This document shows, piece by piece, positions 21,789 through 33,707 of a stretch of DNA of 64,000 nucleotides. Numbering within the stretch: the first letter of the stretch is position 1; each line of letters begins with the position of its first letter. The notes under the pieces are model-generated. The model saw only the letters and a program-made list of their open reading frames with translations. It did not search any database and was not told the DNA's origin. Source of the stretch: Leguminivora glycinivorella (taxonomy: Eukaryota > Arthropoda > Insecta > Lepidoptera > Tortricidae); assembly GCF_023078275.1 (NCBI RefSeq), contig NC_062971.1, forward strand, positions 620,001-684,000. Direction: 5' to 3'. The position numbers were made by a program, and so were the translations under genes.

Positions 21789-23095
21789 TGTATCGAAGAT
21801 CAAAACCAGATAAATCACACACAACATACATATATATTGCACTAACATTGCACTGTGCAGCAATTCTTCTTATTGCCATAGACATCTTAAAAGCATAGAC
21901 ATCAGATCCCCTATGGTTCACAAGGATATATCCTCAGGACAAAAGCCAGCATGTTTTAAATTCACGGTTATGATTTCCATAGGTCCCGGTGGCTCCGTGC
22001 CAGGCGGGCATTGTCTAAGATGTTTATGGGCCCAAGAAATTGGCTTGCCGAACCACTTATTTTCCGTTTTCAGAAGGGAGCTATGTTTATGTTTTAATTT
22101 AAAAAAAGTTTGTGAGCTGGATTGTTTGTGGCAATAAAGTAAAATTTGTTTCTCTTAATTATATAAAAAAAAACTATTTTTGGAATTTACGTGACACACG
22201 ATATAAATAACAGTTTATAATACATATATTATTTTGGTATAAGTAGAAGAGAAAGAGATATAAATAAAATGCTGCTGGCTTTACACTAATTATAAAATAA
22301 CGAGTATGACTCAGAACGAGTACCGTTACGCAAAAACGTTCTTTGAAATACTTGAAGCCGAAATAATTGTTTTGTATCGCAAACTCACCATAAAGATAAC
22401 AACTTTTATCTAAAAAACTTTTACTGCCGAAAGAATACTGCAAAAAAGGGCAATTCCCACTGGCCATTTAGTTTTTTGACGTGAGCACTAAAACTTTTTT
22501 TACCCTATGTTCAACCGTAATTGAAGCATAAACCATTCATCAATGTTACCGCACCGAAAACAAAATTTATCACTTTCACAATCTCGTATATCACTGCATG
22601 GGTTAGTTCACAAAAAGGATTTTAATTTTACAGGCATAGGTCACGCTTTGCAGCAAAAAAGTGGGGAGCTATGTGAAGTTTAGAAGATACTAAAAATTCG
22701 TTCGCGAAATTGTACAAAAAAATATAGAAAAATCCAATAATGGAGTAGTGGACGGCCGTAGCTATTGCGGGTTTATTTAGAGGTTTCATATCGAATTTGG
22801 AATGTTTGGGCATGGGCGGTTTATTTTTTGACCGGACACTGCGTTTCATAAGCCACTGGGCGGCTTTAGCGAATCGCTTTAGCGAAGATTGGAATAATGA
22901 TTGTCTTGATATTTTATGATGAGATGCCTAACTTTTTAATAAGCACCTCGCTTCATGTTATAGCTGTAAGTTCACATTTTTGACACATTTGTTTTGAAGT
23001 ATGTCGCGATGTGGCTAAGACGTATCGTTTGCCAAATCTAACGATTAATTTCGAATTGGTTGAATCGATTAGGCCCTATTTTAATCACACTTACA
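21789..23095. other. Non-coding stretch
   Basis: Several 60-100 codon frames on both strands (for example 22174-22467 minus) show no domain and low complexity. No element recognised apart from a possible LINE 3'-UTR relic at 21975-22035. Confidence 0.4.
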
Positions 23096-23455
23096 GAAGA
23101 CCGCGCAGCCAAATAGCACTAGACCCTACTCATAGTGTTGTGTTCCTGCCGGTGAGTAAGGCTGCCAGAGCTCAACGAGGGTGCAGTGTGCTGACGACGG
23201 GAGGACTTACGAAACTAATTGGTTCCGTCTATTGTCCTTTGAGTCGTCGGCAACCCGAACCCTCTTTGGAACTTGTAGACTCCTTTTTGCTGTGTACTTA
23301 TACTTAACATAGCAAAAGCGTGTACAAGTTTCTAATAGGGTGGCAACACGCATGTGACACTCTTTGAGTTGCAGGCGTCCGTAGGTTACGGTAACCGCTT
23401 TCCATCAGGCGGACCGAATGCTTGTTTGCCACCGACCACCGACTACTCACAAAAA
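23096..23455 (+). mobile_element. LINE 3' end (type J), long copy
   Basis: 'cgcagccaaatagcactaga', 'ctactcatagtgttgtgttc', 'gttgcaggcgtccgtaggtt' and 'cttgtttgccaccgaccacc' occur in the same order as in 49466-49730. Frame decayed. Confidence 0.78.
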
Positions 23456-25184
23456 AAGTAAAATTAACACATGAGCATACTCGTTTCGTAACTAACATAA
23501 CAAACGTCTTACACGCTCCATTTTAAATGCTCATTAATAACTCAATCAGATCACAATGCACCATTCAGTGCTCTATTAGCGTCATGCCCGGGAACCGAAC
23601 CCGGGCCCTTAGGGACGCATTGTGCTATTTAGCAACATCCTGTACACGCCTAGGCTGCAATCCCAATACAAAAAGTCCTAACTCAGTATTTACACCATGC
23701 TGATACTGCTTTTATGTTAAGCATAGTGCGAGAGACGACCATTCAAAAGTAAAAAGTCGTAGGTTACACTAACTAGTATGGATTTACGGCTTTTATACTT
23801 AGTACGGGGTTGTTGAACTCGGTATAATCCCGCACGAGTATGCAAATGTGATCTGAAATGCTGCATCGATTATGATGCGGTTTTCACCTGTGATTAATTC
23901 CGGCGCCTGGGAGCTGGCGACATTTCGCTTTACTGGCAATCTTAATTAAATCCTGTTATTTGTAAATGAACTTTGAATTTGTGAGTTAAATTTGTATTCA
24001 CAACATACGATACGTGTTGGTATAATCGTGCTGACTGACATTAATATATTGAAATCCTAGCCATAATTATTATTTATATAAAATACTAAGGTTCTTTTTA
24101 GATATACATACATACCCGTATTTAATTAGTTGAATATAAATAATATGCATGTCAGATTTAGTAAAAAGATGTATGAGTTTTAAATTTTCACTAACTCGAT
24201 CTCAACACTTTTTTAAATGTGCGTTCCGTTATGTTTTAATTACTTCACCCAAAAATAATATACACAACATGCTTTGTCAACAAATACCAATGCACATAAA
24301 TTATGATTTATGGATACCTCTGATGTATAGTTATTTTTATTAAAAATGTCATTGTGAAGAAGTAAAAAAGCATTCCTATCCCTGTTTTCTTTTTCTTTTA
24401 ATCAACATAGCAGACAATAATCTCTTTCAATTTAATCTAGTGCGGCGTCATGCCTTATTGTATAGTTTTCATTTGTCTCGATGTAATCCAGAGTTTCAGA
24501 CACAGACCCCGGACTATAATCGGGTTACGCGTAGGGCTGTGCATTTTGAAAATGCAAAAAATGTAAATAAAGTACAACATTGTAATTACAGTAAAGATTA
24601 AGTACTTATCGCACCTCAGTAAAATTAGTATACTTAATTTGCACTGTTTTGTAATTGAATAATTATCTCATAGGCGCCGTTCTTTTGATCTTAGCCGCTC
24701 AATTATTTACCCCAATTAATTAGGCCTATTAAAAGTCCACATCAATGGAATCATAATTATTTTGAATTAGAACAGAGTTGTATTTATTTATTTTATTTCA
24801 TTTAGGTTATAAATTCTGTATTTAATGATTGAATGGATTAATGCGTTTGTTTCGTAAATAAAATAGGTAACACAGTTACATTTTTTTATCTGGCCCCCAC
24901 ACGAGTCTGTCCGATAATGAACATAAATGATAACTATCTGATCGGATGTACTTGTCCATACCTGCGATGGATTTTAGAGTTTATTACCTAATTTTTAAAT
25001 GATTCTATTTAATCAAAAGGTCTTAGAAAACTTAGTTCCCTGCGCCGCTGGTATCATATCATATCTGACTGTATGTTCGTATCATAATTCAGCAAAATAA
25101 ATACATACTAAAAGAATGGTCATGGGATTTCCACCTATCAATAGATTATGAGTACATAACTAATTTATTTTTTTGATTGACGGA
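23456..25184. other. Non-coding stretch
   Basis: 23585-23612 carries on the minus strand a B-box-like 'cccgggttcggttcccgggc', a SINE-head remnant. The rest is AT-rich without recognised elements. Confidence 0.45.
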
Positions 25185-25775
25185 GCGGGGAAGCAGTAAC
25201 ATCGTCTAGCGCAGCGGCCTAAAATTTGACGCCTTCAGGCCGGAGGACAGAATATGTAGTACAATGTGTATTAAGGGCGGAAAGTGAAGGATTACGAACG
25301 AGAGGCTGTTAGCAGGTATTCACTTTACCGCCCTAGGGCGGTAAAATACGCATCAGTATGCAGGCATGTAATAAAACCGTTTTCCCCTCACTAGCTCGGA
25401 AACACGTGTTTTGTCATTTAATACCAGCGGGTAAAAACGCATTTTATCCACTAATGGATAAAGTAATTTGCCCTTGAATGGAGGAAAATTTTGTGCTTTA
25501 AAATTGATAAAAGAGGGTTAATCAAGTGATGAAGATGTTTTACGTTTTACCACCTGTGGAACTACTGGAAGCAGTGATAAACGCATTTTTTTGCATTGTA
25601 CTTTCCTCGCTATAGTGAGGGGAAAAGTTTTGCGTTACACACGAGTGCAAATGTATTTTACTTCTCGTGTATTGAAAAACTCGCAAGCTGAGGATTTAAT
25701 TTTTCGATCCACACTCGGCGTTAAAATACAACTTTGCACTCTTTTATAACAAATAAGTATTACCAGAGAGAGTGT
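25185..25775. mobile_element. Unclassified element with 'gtgaggggaaaag' and 'aactcgcaag'
   Basis: Contains 'cctcgctatagtgaggggaa', 'cacacgagtgcaaatgtatt' and 'gaaaaactcgcaagctgagg', which I know as dispersed lepidopteran sequence. The segment 25380-25395 'cccctcactagctcg' is roughly inverted relative to 25608-25625. Boundaries are approximate. Confidence 0.45.
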
Positions 25776-27533
25776 GATGAAAAATTACTTAAAAGTACAA
25801 TTATTGAATAGTCTGCCAACCCTATTCCATCTTGTTCATAATACGTAATCCGGTTTAACTCTTATCCTCGAGTAAAAGTTCTCGAGTCCAAAGAAAACAT
25901 TATTTTTCACGCGTAAGCCTTCAACCGTTCAAACTTATAATAAGTGTGCTCATTAGAGCTTTTCTTTCTTTGGAACTTTTTACGAAATTAAATAAAGGGA
26001 AAAAAAGTTTCTATATTTTCTTGTTACGTTCATTCAAGATTTGTTTGTAAAAGAGGTATAGGATTTTTTTTTCAATGGGTCTAAATTGTTTTTAACCACT
26101 TGAGCTAATATTGGTATCTAGGCGTAGCGAGTGGTTCGAAGAGTGGAATCTTTGAAACTTAATTCAAACAAATAATAACTTGATTCCTTCTTCCTTAGGT
26201 ACTTTATTTTTTGCCTCACCCAATAACTTGGACTGTCTACTTTATACCTACCATCTAAATAGTACGTTATTAACCAATTATTACAATTGTTAAAACAGTT
26301 TTTAATTGGAAAAGACAATTTATTATCCTTTTACGAACTCTACAACTGAATACTAAGTATGCTAACAACATAATTTATTCCACAAAAACATAAAGGTCCT
26401 CTTCCTGTATCCTAATTAGTAATTCCTAATTAGGGAGCTAAAACCAGCTTAGTCCTTTTAGCGCGTATAATAATGTGTATGCATGCAGAAACCATGCGCG
26501 CACGCCAGTATGGCCACTTGGCCAGTAACATGGCGACTGCCTCGAGAGCGCACGCGCGCGGCCGCGCGGATTAAAAAACATCGAAACTTTTTTTAAAGCT
26601 CGCCAGACTAGAGCATTATTTTTTTGTGTTGTGCGATTTAAAGGTGTAGTGAAGTGATTTTGTGGATGCATTTTTGTTTTTGGGATGCGATGAATGGCTA
26701 TTTTTAGTGTTAATGGTAACTTAACAGAGGTATGGTAATATGTAAATAGAGTAACTTCTTTAAAATGTCTTATAAGAGTCTTATTGGAATTTTAAGTTAA
26801 AATATTAGATACCACACCGGCCCGCTATTGGACTTAATGTATTTTTTTGTTTTTACTTGATTTTAAATTACAAATACCCACTCGTAACAATTTCTTTTTT
26901 ATTGTATTTTGAAAGTGAAAAGCAATATTGTGATATTACTACATTAGCATGCTAATTTGTATAAAAATATGACATTTATAAATAATATATAAAATTCATC
27001 TGATGTTGATAATTTTGTACGGGTGAGACCTTTATAAGTAAAAACAATTTAGAAGGGGTAAAGAAAACTATCCTAATTATTTAAACTGGTGATAGTACTG
27101 AAACGGTTAGGGACAATTTATAACTATAACAGTTCATCAATCACTTAAATTACACATTTTTATGAATTCATCATGAGTCATACAGCTTTTACTTACAGTG
27201 GCAAGTAATAATTTTGAAACGTACTTACACATGACTAAAATGTTATATCTGGCTTCTAGCCTACACAGTGCGATCTTTTGCTTGTAATAGTTGTAATGCA
27301 ACAACAAGAGGACGCCACACAAGATATCATTGAGGTGAATATCTTACATTATTACGGCTCCTGATAGTCCTGATCAAATACCAACGGTAAGATTACAATC
27401 TTTGATCAAGTCCCTGACCTATTCGACCAATCGGTATCAACTTTTAATAAAACCCGCCGTATACTGATTACTGTCCTATATCACATTACAAACGATAAAC
27501 GCCGTAAGTAGGGGAGACCAGGGCTAGATGACT
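25776..27533. other. Non-coding stretch with a CpG-rich patch
   Basis: 26540-26572 is very GC-rich (gagagcgcacgcgcgcggcc) in an AT-rich setting and could be a promoter relic. No exon can be attached to it. The remainder is AT-rich. Confidence 0.4.
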
Positions 27534-27727
27534 ATAGGGGTAGGTTGACTAACTATTAAAAAATTGAGCCAAAAATCAAACTTGAGCCAACCACTGAGGT
27601 ACGGAAGTCCGTCACCTCCCCCCGCTCAGTCACCGGTGAGCCTCTCGTACCTCATATCGTATCACTGGTTGGCTCAAGTTTGATTTTTGACTAAATTTTT
27701 TAATAGTTAGTCAATCTACCCATATAT
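27534..27727. mobile_element. MITE with ~58-bp inverted arms
   Basis: The left arm 'gtaggttgactaactattaa' with 'aaatcaaacttgagccaacc' is mirrored at the right by 'ggttggctcaagtttgattt' and 'taatagttagtcaatctacc'. The GC-rich centre (27600-27655) differs. Confidence 0.85.
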
Positions 27728-27784
27728 AGACTTATTGGTAGATACTACTTTTTGACTAACAAAACTCTAGTATTTCATAGAGAA

Positions 27785-28215
27785 ATATTATATCCTAGAT
27801 TGGTTTATGATAACGACAAAAGCTGTAAGTGTCATATAAATAAATTCAGTTACGACATTTTGCCTAACGTAACTCAAGCGAATCACAGATAAAATATTCC
27901 ATCCTATATAACTATGACTATGACAAGAATCGTACGGAAGACTGAAATATAGGTTAGTTACTACATTTTGCCTAACGTGATCTACGCGTTTCATAGATTA
28001 TATCCTAATTCCTATCCTATATTTAGTTTATTACAAGCACAAGAGTCGTGAAATTCCAATGTTGGCAGTTACGTCTTTTTTGCCTAATGTGACCTATGCG
28101 TTTCACACATAAATATATCCTATATCACTTCATGATAAAGACAAGAGTCGTAAGTGACATTCAAATGTAGTCAGTTACGACATTTTGCCTAACGTGACCT
28201 ATTCGTTTCATATGC
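27785..28215 (+). repeat. Tandem array, four ~107-bp units
   Basis: 'tgcctaacgt' or close variants recur at 27861, 27969, 28081 and 28186 (periods 108, 112, 105). Each unit also has 'cagttacgacatttt', 'tatcctatat' and 'gacaagagtcgtaagt'. The units are diverged but clearly collinear. Confidence 0.9.
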
Positions 28216-28340
28216 CGGTGTTTGTTTACATTATCTTGTTATGATTAGATCACGTTACTGCATAGCTGTCTTATTAGTTAATTGTTCCATTTGTTTGTTT
28301 TTTAATGTTCCGATATTTTGTTGCAATGTTTTGTTTTGTT

Positions 28341-28636
28341 GCGTGCGATCCGGAGGTCGCGGGTTCGAGCCCGGCTCGTACCAATGAGTTTTTCTGAACT
28401 TATGTTCGAAATGTCATTTGATATTTTGCCAGTCGCTTTTCGGTGAAGGAAAACATCGTGAAGAAACCGGACTAATTCCAATAAGGCCTATTTACCCTTT
28501 GGGTTGGAAGGTCAGATAGCAATCGCTTTCGTAAAACTAGTGCCTACGCCAAATCTTGGGATTAGTTGTCAAAGCGGACCCCAGGCTCCCATGAGCCGTG
28601 GCAGATGCCGGTATAACGCAAGGAGGATGATGATTC
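28341..28636 (+). mobile_element. SINE family 2, 5'-truncated copy
   Basis: Starts within the tRNA head ('gatccggaggtcgcgggttc'), so the B box is present and the A box absent. The body is complete to 'ataacgcaaggaggatgatg'. Confidence 0.88.
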
Positions 28637-28689
28637 TGTTGCAATGTTTAGTATCTACTTTTTATGAACGATTTGTAGTTGTTTGAATA

Positions 28690-29671
28690 CAGTAGAACCT
28701 TGATAACTTAAACCTCGATAACGTAAAAACCTCTATAAATTTATAAAATGTTGTGTTCCCTTCCCCTCGAAGTCCAAAACCTCTTTTACTTAAAATTCGA
28801 ACCCTCTATAACTTAAACGAATAATTTGGGCCTCGCACCTCAGTAACTCAAAGTTGTATTGACGACGACCTTTGTAACTTCAATCATCTTTCAATGAGAC
28901 GAATGTGCAATCAAAAAAGGTTTCCTGTAGACCATTGTCATTGTCTATTGCTTACACGTGTTTACCAAATGGCTTCAAAATGTGAACAATAGACTAAAGT
29001 CTAAGTACAGTAACTTATTTGTCTGTTTGTGTGAGTATCTCTTAGCCTTCATTCTGGCAGCATCTCTTTGCACAATGTGTCTACTGTGAGTGAAAATGAA
29101 TTTAAAACGAAAACTGAAAGCATTAACATATGCTGAGAAGTTAAAAGCGATTGAAGCTGCGAAAAGTGGATTGAAAAGAAAAGACCTTGCAGTTCAGTTT
29201 GGAATACATGAGAGTACATTATCCATCATATCAAAAAACAAAGATCAAATATTGAAAGAAAAATTGAAGCAAGAATCGGGCGAAAGTCTTTTATGTAAAA
29301 GACGAAGAATTGTTGAGTTCCCTAATTTAGAACAATGCTTGTTTACATGGTTTAAACAGTGTAGAAATAAGGAAAGCTGTAAACACTTTACGGTGTTTAA
29401 GTGTAAACAGTTTAAACAAAAAAAATACCGACTTTTTTATGTAGAATAAACTTCAATAAATGTACCTTTAAATGTAAAATAAAATAGTAAAGTTTCATTT
29501 TTATTTAACCTCCTCGTTTATCTTTATTAAACAAAGCTCATAATCGAACCTCTGTAAGTAAAAATATAAACCGATAAAAACTCTTTAACTTAAACCCTCC
29601 GTAAGTAAAAACCTCTATAACTCAAATAATTTAACATTTCCCTTGGTCTTTATCTTATCGAGGTTCTACTG
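28690..29671 (+). mobile_element. Non-autonomous pogo/Tigger (Tc1-mariner) element
   Basis: The ends cagtagaaccttgataact and ttatcgaggttctactg are inverted repeats of the Tigger type, flanked by TA (28688-28689, 29672-29673). Sub-terminal DNA on both sides repeats 'acctctataacttaaa'-like words. The element holds one truncated transposase frame (29090-29449). At 982 bp it lacks the DDE domain, so it is an internally deleted copy that would depend on a full element. Confidence 0.93.
29090..29449 (+). CDS. Truncated pogo-type transposase: CENP-B helix-turn-helix only
   Basis: A 119-residue frame inside the pogo/Tigger element. Residues ~10-57 form a CENP-B N-terminal (psq-like) helix-turn-helix: 'TYAEKLKAIEAAKSGLKRKD' leading to 'ESTLSIISKNKDQIL'. 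Residues ~75-94 ('VEFPNLEQCLFTWFKQCRNK') begin the second HTH of Tigger transposases. After residue 95 the homology stops and a lysine/cysteine-rich tail of about 25 residues follows, produced by reading across an internal deletion. Full Tigger transposases are several hundred residues, so the rest of HTH2, the DDE domain and the C-terminus are missing. In-frame ATGs at 29090 and 29096 are both possible starts. If expressed, it could bind the element's ends without cutting, acting as a repressor of full copies; that is inference. Confidence 0.8.
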   Translation: MKMNLKRKLKALTYAEKLKAIEAAKSGLKRKDLAVQFGIHESTLSIISKNKDQILKEKLKQESGESLLCKRRRIVEFPNLEQCLFTWFKQCRNKESCKHFTVFKCKQFKQKKYRLFYVE

Positions 29672-29722
29672 TATTTGAAGTTTCGAGAAAGGGTTGACTT
29701 ACAATACTATTTAATACTCTTC

Positions 29723-30062
29723 TATCATCATCATCCTCCTTACCTTATCCCGGCATTTATCACGCTCATGGGAGCCTGGGGTCCGCTTTGACAACTAATC
29801 CCAAGATTTGGCGTAGGCACTAGTTTTTACGCAAGCGACTGCCATCTGACCTTCCAACCCGAAGGGTAATCTAGACCTTATTGGAATTAGTCCGGTTTCC
29901 TCACGATGCTTTCCTTCGCCGAAAAGCGACTGGCAAACATCAAATGACATTTCGCACATAAATTTCGAAAAACTCATAGGTGCGAGCCGGGGTTCAAACC
30001 GGCGTACTTAAATACCGCGCCGACGAAAGTCGCACGTACTTACCGCTAGGCCACCAGCGCTT
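29723..30062 (-). mobile_element. SINE family 2, near full-length copy
   Basis: The minus strand starts 'agcgctggtggcctagcggt' and ends 'ggtaaggaggatgatgatga'. The B box region is altered (gttcaaacc in place of gttcgaacc) and has a small insertion around 30002-30025. Confidence 0.88.
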
Positions 30063-30527
30063 TTTACTTAAATAATACTCTAATATAAATGCTGTTATTT
30101 ACCTTTTTGTAAGTTGTTGCATATGAATTAATTGTAAAGAATACTTTTATCATCCTCATCCTTTGAAAATCCGTTATACGTCAAAAATATTTTCATTTCT
30201 GCATAAGTGCACATATTGTCATTGTCTAATAGGCGTGTTTATATAGGATTAGTAATACAAAATGGAAAGTTTTTCTATACATCTATCCTGCTCATTGTAT
30301 ATGTTATACTCTCTTTCGAAGTCCCTTTCGTTTCGAACCCGGCGCGTGGGAGTCCGTGCATTATCATTGAAAGTAACTTTCGTGCGATTTGCTCGTTTTG
30401 GATCCGGTTCCTGTTGCGGATAAGTGCGGAAATACTTATCTTAATACGTAAAACAATCGTTTCAAAGAATCTCTGTACATGGTTGGAAAATCTGTTTTTT
30501 GTAACCTTTCACGGGAAAATTAAATAG
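30063..30527. other. Non-coding stretch
   Basis: A 106-codon plus-strand frame at 30207-30527 has no domain, runs up to the next element and looks random. Confidence 0.4.
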
Positions 30528-31546
30528 GTAAGGTCAGGTGGGGTAAGGGAAACATACTTCAATTTTTATATTTTATATCAAGCTCTAATCACTTTATTTA
30601 ATGTCGTATATTCATCTTGACCGACACAAACTATGCTTCTTTAAGTCGGCTTTCTAGGGTTAAATGAATTTTTAAACTAGCTTTAATGCATGTAGCTGAA
30701 AATTGATAAAATGTATAGGCTGGTCCTGCCGTTTCCCTTTTCCGAGTTTTGGGGTAAGGGAAACACTTCTCTAAAATCTCAAAGTATTGGCGCTAGTGCG
30801 GTGGAGACTTTGGCTCTTTGACATATAGTTTAAAATAGAAAATATTTACGTAAATTGGAATTCGGGGTAAGGGGAACATACAGGCTTGAGACAGGGGTTG
30901 TTAACTAAAAAATATAATTATTTTTAACGATTTTTTTTTACAAGTTTTGTTCGAAAATTCAAATTTCAGAATTGCGAATTTCAAAACGGTTTTTAATTAT
31001 TAGTAATTATTCGTATTTAAAATACTGAGGCTTGGATCAATACAAAATTTCTGTACTTATATAAATGTGTCTCTAAAAATGTTCATGACCCCTGAAATCG
31101 GGAAAAGGAAACATATGTTCCTCTTAACCCGGCTATGGTAGTTCCCGTTACCCCGGTATGTCATTTGTAGGTTGTGTTATTAATCACGTTGAATTTTCAT
31201 ATTTATAGTATAGTTTTCTCAAATTCAAATACATAACATGAACATTCAACATATAAAGTAATATTTACAGATATCAAAAGTCTTCGGACATAACTTTTTG
31301 CTACAAATCACTACATAAATAATACTCGTCCAACTCGTGGTCTTGTAGCACGACAACTGATTTTTTGTTTTTGACAAGGACGCACACTCCTTAGACCTAG
31401 CGCTATTTTTGTTTTTGTTTTGTAACTAAATCCTAGGTAGTACCTTACCGACCAACAAATGACCCAGCTATAGTCTATGAATTCAGAGTTACCGATCAGT
31501 GTTTCCCTTCCCCCATAGTAGTCCCCCTTACCCCACCTGACCTTAC
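30528..31546. mobile_element. 1.0-kb inverted-repeat element rich in ggggtaagg motifs
   Basis: The left end gtaaggtcaggtggggtaag is the reverse complement of the right end cttaccccacctgaccttac. Inside, 'ggggtaaggg(a/g)aac' occurs at 30541, 30753 and 30864, and inverted versions near 31150, 31499 and 31525. No coding frame for a transposase, so it is non-autonomous. A clear target duplication was not found, so the superfamily is open. Confidence 0.8.
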
Positions 31547-32468
31547 AAAATATTTCAAACGAGACGTTTTTTTTAATTACAGTTTTATTTAATAAATTCA
31601 TATTACAAAAAAAAACACAAAAACAAAAAAAAAAATTAATTTCATAATTAATATTTACTAATAAAACTTCTGCAGCACCACGAAAAAAATAATATCCCTT
31701 AAATGAAGAAACACAAATCTTATAAAATATATCTGAACGTAAATAATAGTTATTTGTTTTACAAGTGGGCAAAGTTGTTGTTAAAATTGATCTTAACAGT
31801 TGGTGTGGTGAAACATTTTCATCAATATAAAGTCCATTATTCGATTTGTAAATATATTTATCCTTTACGACCATTTCCGCTAGGATCGTGTTTGATGAGT
31901 TATGACAGGAACTCGCCCATAATTAATGTACATTGACACGTTTTTGGGTAATTACGAACGATTGATCGCCGTGTCTATTCCTCTCCAATGAATATAGTTA
32001 ATTTATCAATTTGTTGAATTAATTGATTAATGAAACTGAACATCTTTGACGCTATTACTTTTGTTTCCGGCCATGTTTTATACTTGTGAACTTATATTTT
32101 TTTCTGGCTTCGAAATTCTTCTTTTATTCTTTGATATGTCATTCATAATCAATTCATACAATTGATTGAAAAAGTGAATAAAAATTGAAATATATGTTTA
32201 ATTTTTTATTAATCGTTTATTTTTTTATTATCTACGTATAATATTGCAAGTATTGCAACGCACTATTTAAGCTTACGAATTCGGTCGATTTGCGTCATTA
32301 AAATCAACCAAATTGCATCTCCGAGTTGATTTGTAACAGTACTAATAGCGGTCCGAAGTAAGCACGAGTGACTCACGTTATGACGTAACTAACGTCCTAT
32401 GGTGGGTCAACATCCTTTATATTACTGGTCAATGAAAGAAACAGTAACCAAATCAGTTCCTTTTACCC
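31547..32468. other. Non-coding stretch
   Basis: Starts with poly-T/poly-A rich DNA (31566-31640). A 187-codon minus-strand frame spanning 31311-31874 straddles the preceding element's end and low-complexity DNA and is not considered a gene. Confidence 0.45.
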
Positions 32469-32681
32469 GTAGCTTTTGTCCGCGGCTTCGCTCGCGTCAG
32501 CGTACAACCCCCATTTTACGGAAGTGAGGGGTTAGAAAGATACAAAAAGTAGCCTATGTCATTCTCCGTCCCTTCAACTATCTCCACTTAAAAAATCACG
32601 TTAATTCGTCGCTCCGTTTTGCCGTGAAAGACGGACAAACGAACAGATACACACATTTTCCCATTTATAATATTAGAATGG
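32469..32681 (+). mobile_element. Dispersed element 'ctagcttttgcccgcggc', copy 2
   Basis: Similar to 3785-3963 but with an extra ~35 bp ('tacaacccccattttacgga') near the 5' side; possibly the longer parental form. Confidence 0.8.
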
Positions 32682-33424
32682 ATTTTTGCTGGGATTGAAA
32701 GGGAAGAAAACCATCAGAATAATAAAAACCACTTAACATTAACACTGTGAATCGTTTAAAATGCAGACAGTGTGAAAGTCCAGCGCTTGCTCATTGATAA
32801 CATTATGTTGTAAACGTCGATAAGCGTGTTTGACATAACATCATGTCTGTACGTGCCCGCTCGGTATTCTGTCATGTTAGGGAAAAAGGGCGTAACTCCT
32901 CGTGTCAGTTACGACAATTTCATGTGGATGGATTAGTTGCAGTCGGCTTTTGGAGTATCTACTATTTACAGTTTATAATATACAATCTGTGTAAGTAAAG
33001 TCTGTCATTGGTTTGGTCACCAGTTCAAGTTTTAAACAATCAAGTAGGTTTTATGACGATAAGAAAAGGAATTTCCTCCAATAAGCTAGTAAAAGACAAT
33101 AATTGCTTTACGCTACATTGAATCTAACTTATGGGAAATTAGAAATTGAGAACGAAAATAAAAGTTAACGCACCGATTAACATTAATAATAGCTCAGTCA
33201 GTAGCATGACAGCTGTAAAGAAAACGAATTTTGTTATAAAAACGTTCTCTTTTTTATGACACTCAAAATTTTAATCGAAAGCTAAGAATTGCCTGCTAAG
33301 AAATTATGACAGCACCATCTCTCTCGCTCATCACACATTGCTTGCCCTTAGGATTGGTCAAAGACGCATAGCCCTATCAGTCGTTTAGTAATTCAGAGAT
33401 AACATACACTAGAGGATTTTCGAC
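32682..33424. other. Non-coding stretch
   Basis: AT-rich; nothing recognised. Confidence 0.4.
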
Positions 33425-33498
33425 GGTTATGGTGTAGTGGTCACGACGTTAGCCGCGTATTATGAAGACCCGGGTTTGATTCCCGGTTCAGCCACCAG
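33425..33498 (+). mobile_element. tRNA-like sequence, likely SINE head or tRNA pseudogene
   Basis: Has an A-box-like 'tatggtgtagtggtcacgac', a B box ggtttgattcc with a good T-stem (cccgg/ccggg), and a genomic 'gccacca' end. The acceptor arms (ggttatg / ttcagcc) pair poorly and the anticodon stem does not form, so it is not a functional tRNA. It resembles Asp/Glu-type tRNAs in the D-arm. Confidence 0.6.
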
Positions 33499-33571
33499 TG
33501 GACCTTATATCTTGTCGTGTTTTCTTTCGTGTATGATATCTATTTGTTTCTAAGGTCTAATCAGTCTTACG

Positions 33572-33707
33572 CCCTTATTCATAAACGCACTCTAAAATTA
33601 TCAAGGCGATAAAGTTCGTTTGTCCTTTTCTATTACATTAATACTTCGGAAAGGGACAAACGATCTTTATCGGCTTGATAACTTTAGAGTACATTTATGA
33701 ATAAGGG
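33572..33707. mobile_element. MITE 'cccttattcataaacg', copy 2
   Basis: The left arm 'cccttattcataaacgcact' with 'ttatcaaggcgataaagttc' mirrors the right arm 'tttatcggcttgataacttt' and 'catttatgaataaggg'. Compact and symmetrical, unlike the 16622 copy. Confidence 0.88.

Noticed and set aside
26540..26575. CpG island promoter
   Set aside because: Only ~35 bp, simple GC/CG alternation, no exon or start signal attached; kept only as a note.
27785..28215. CRISPR-like array
   Set aside because: The whole unit including spacers is repeated and diverged together, the period is too long, and the genome is eukaryotic.
31311..31874. 187-codon minus-strand frame
   Set aside because: It overlaps the end of the ggggtaagg element and poly-A/T rich DNA, is rich in K/F/Y/C from AT bias, and has no domain.
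33425..33498. Functional tRNA gene with encoded CCA
   Set aside because: The acceptor arm has several mismatches and the anticodon stem does not form; eukaryotic nuclear tRNA genes do not encode CCA.
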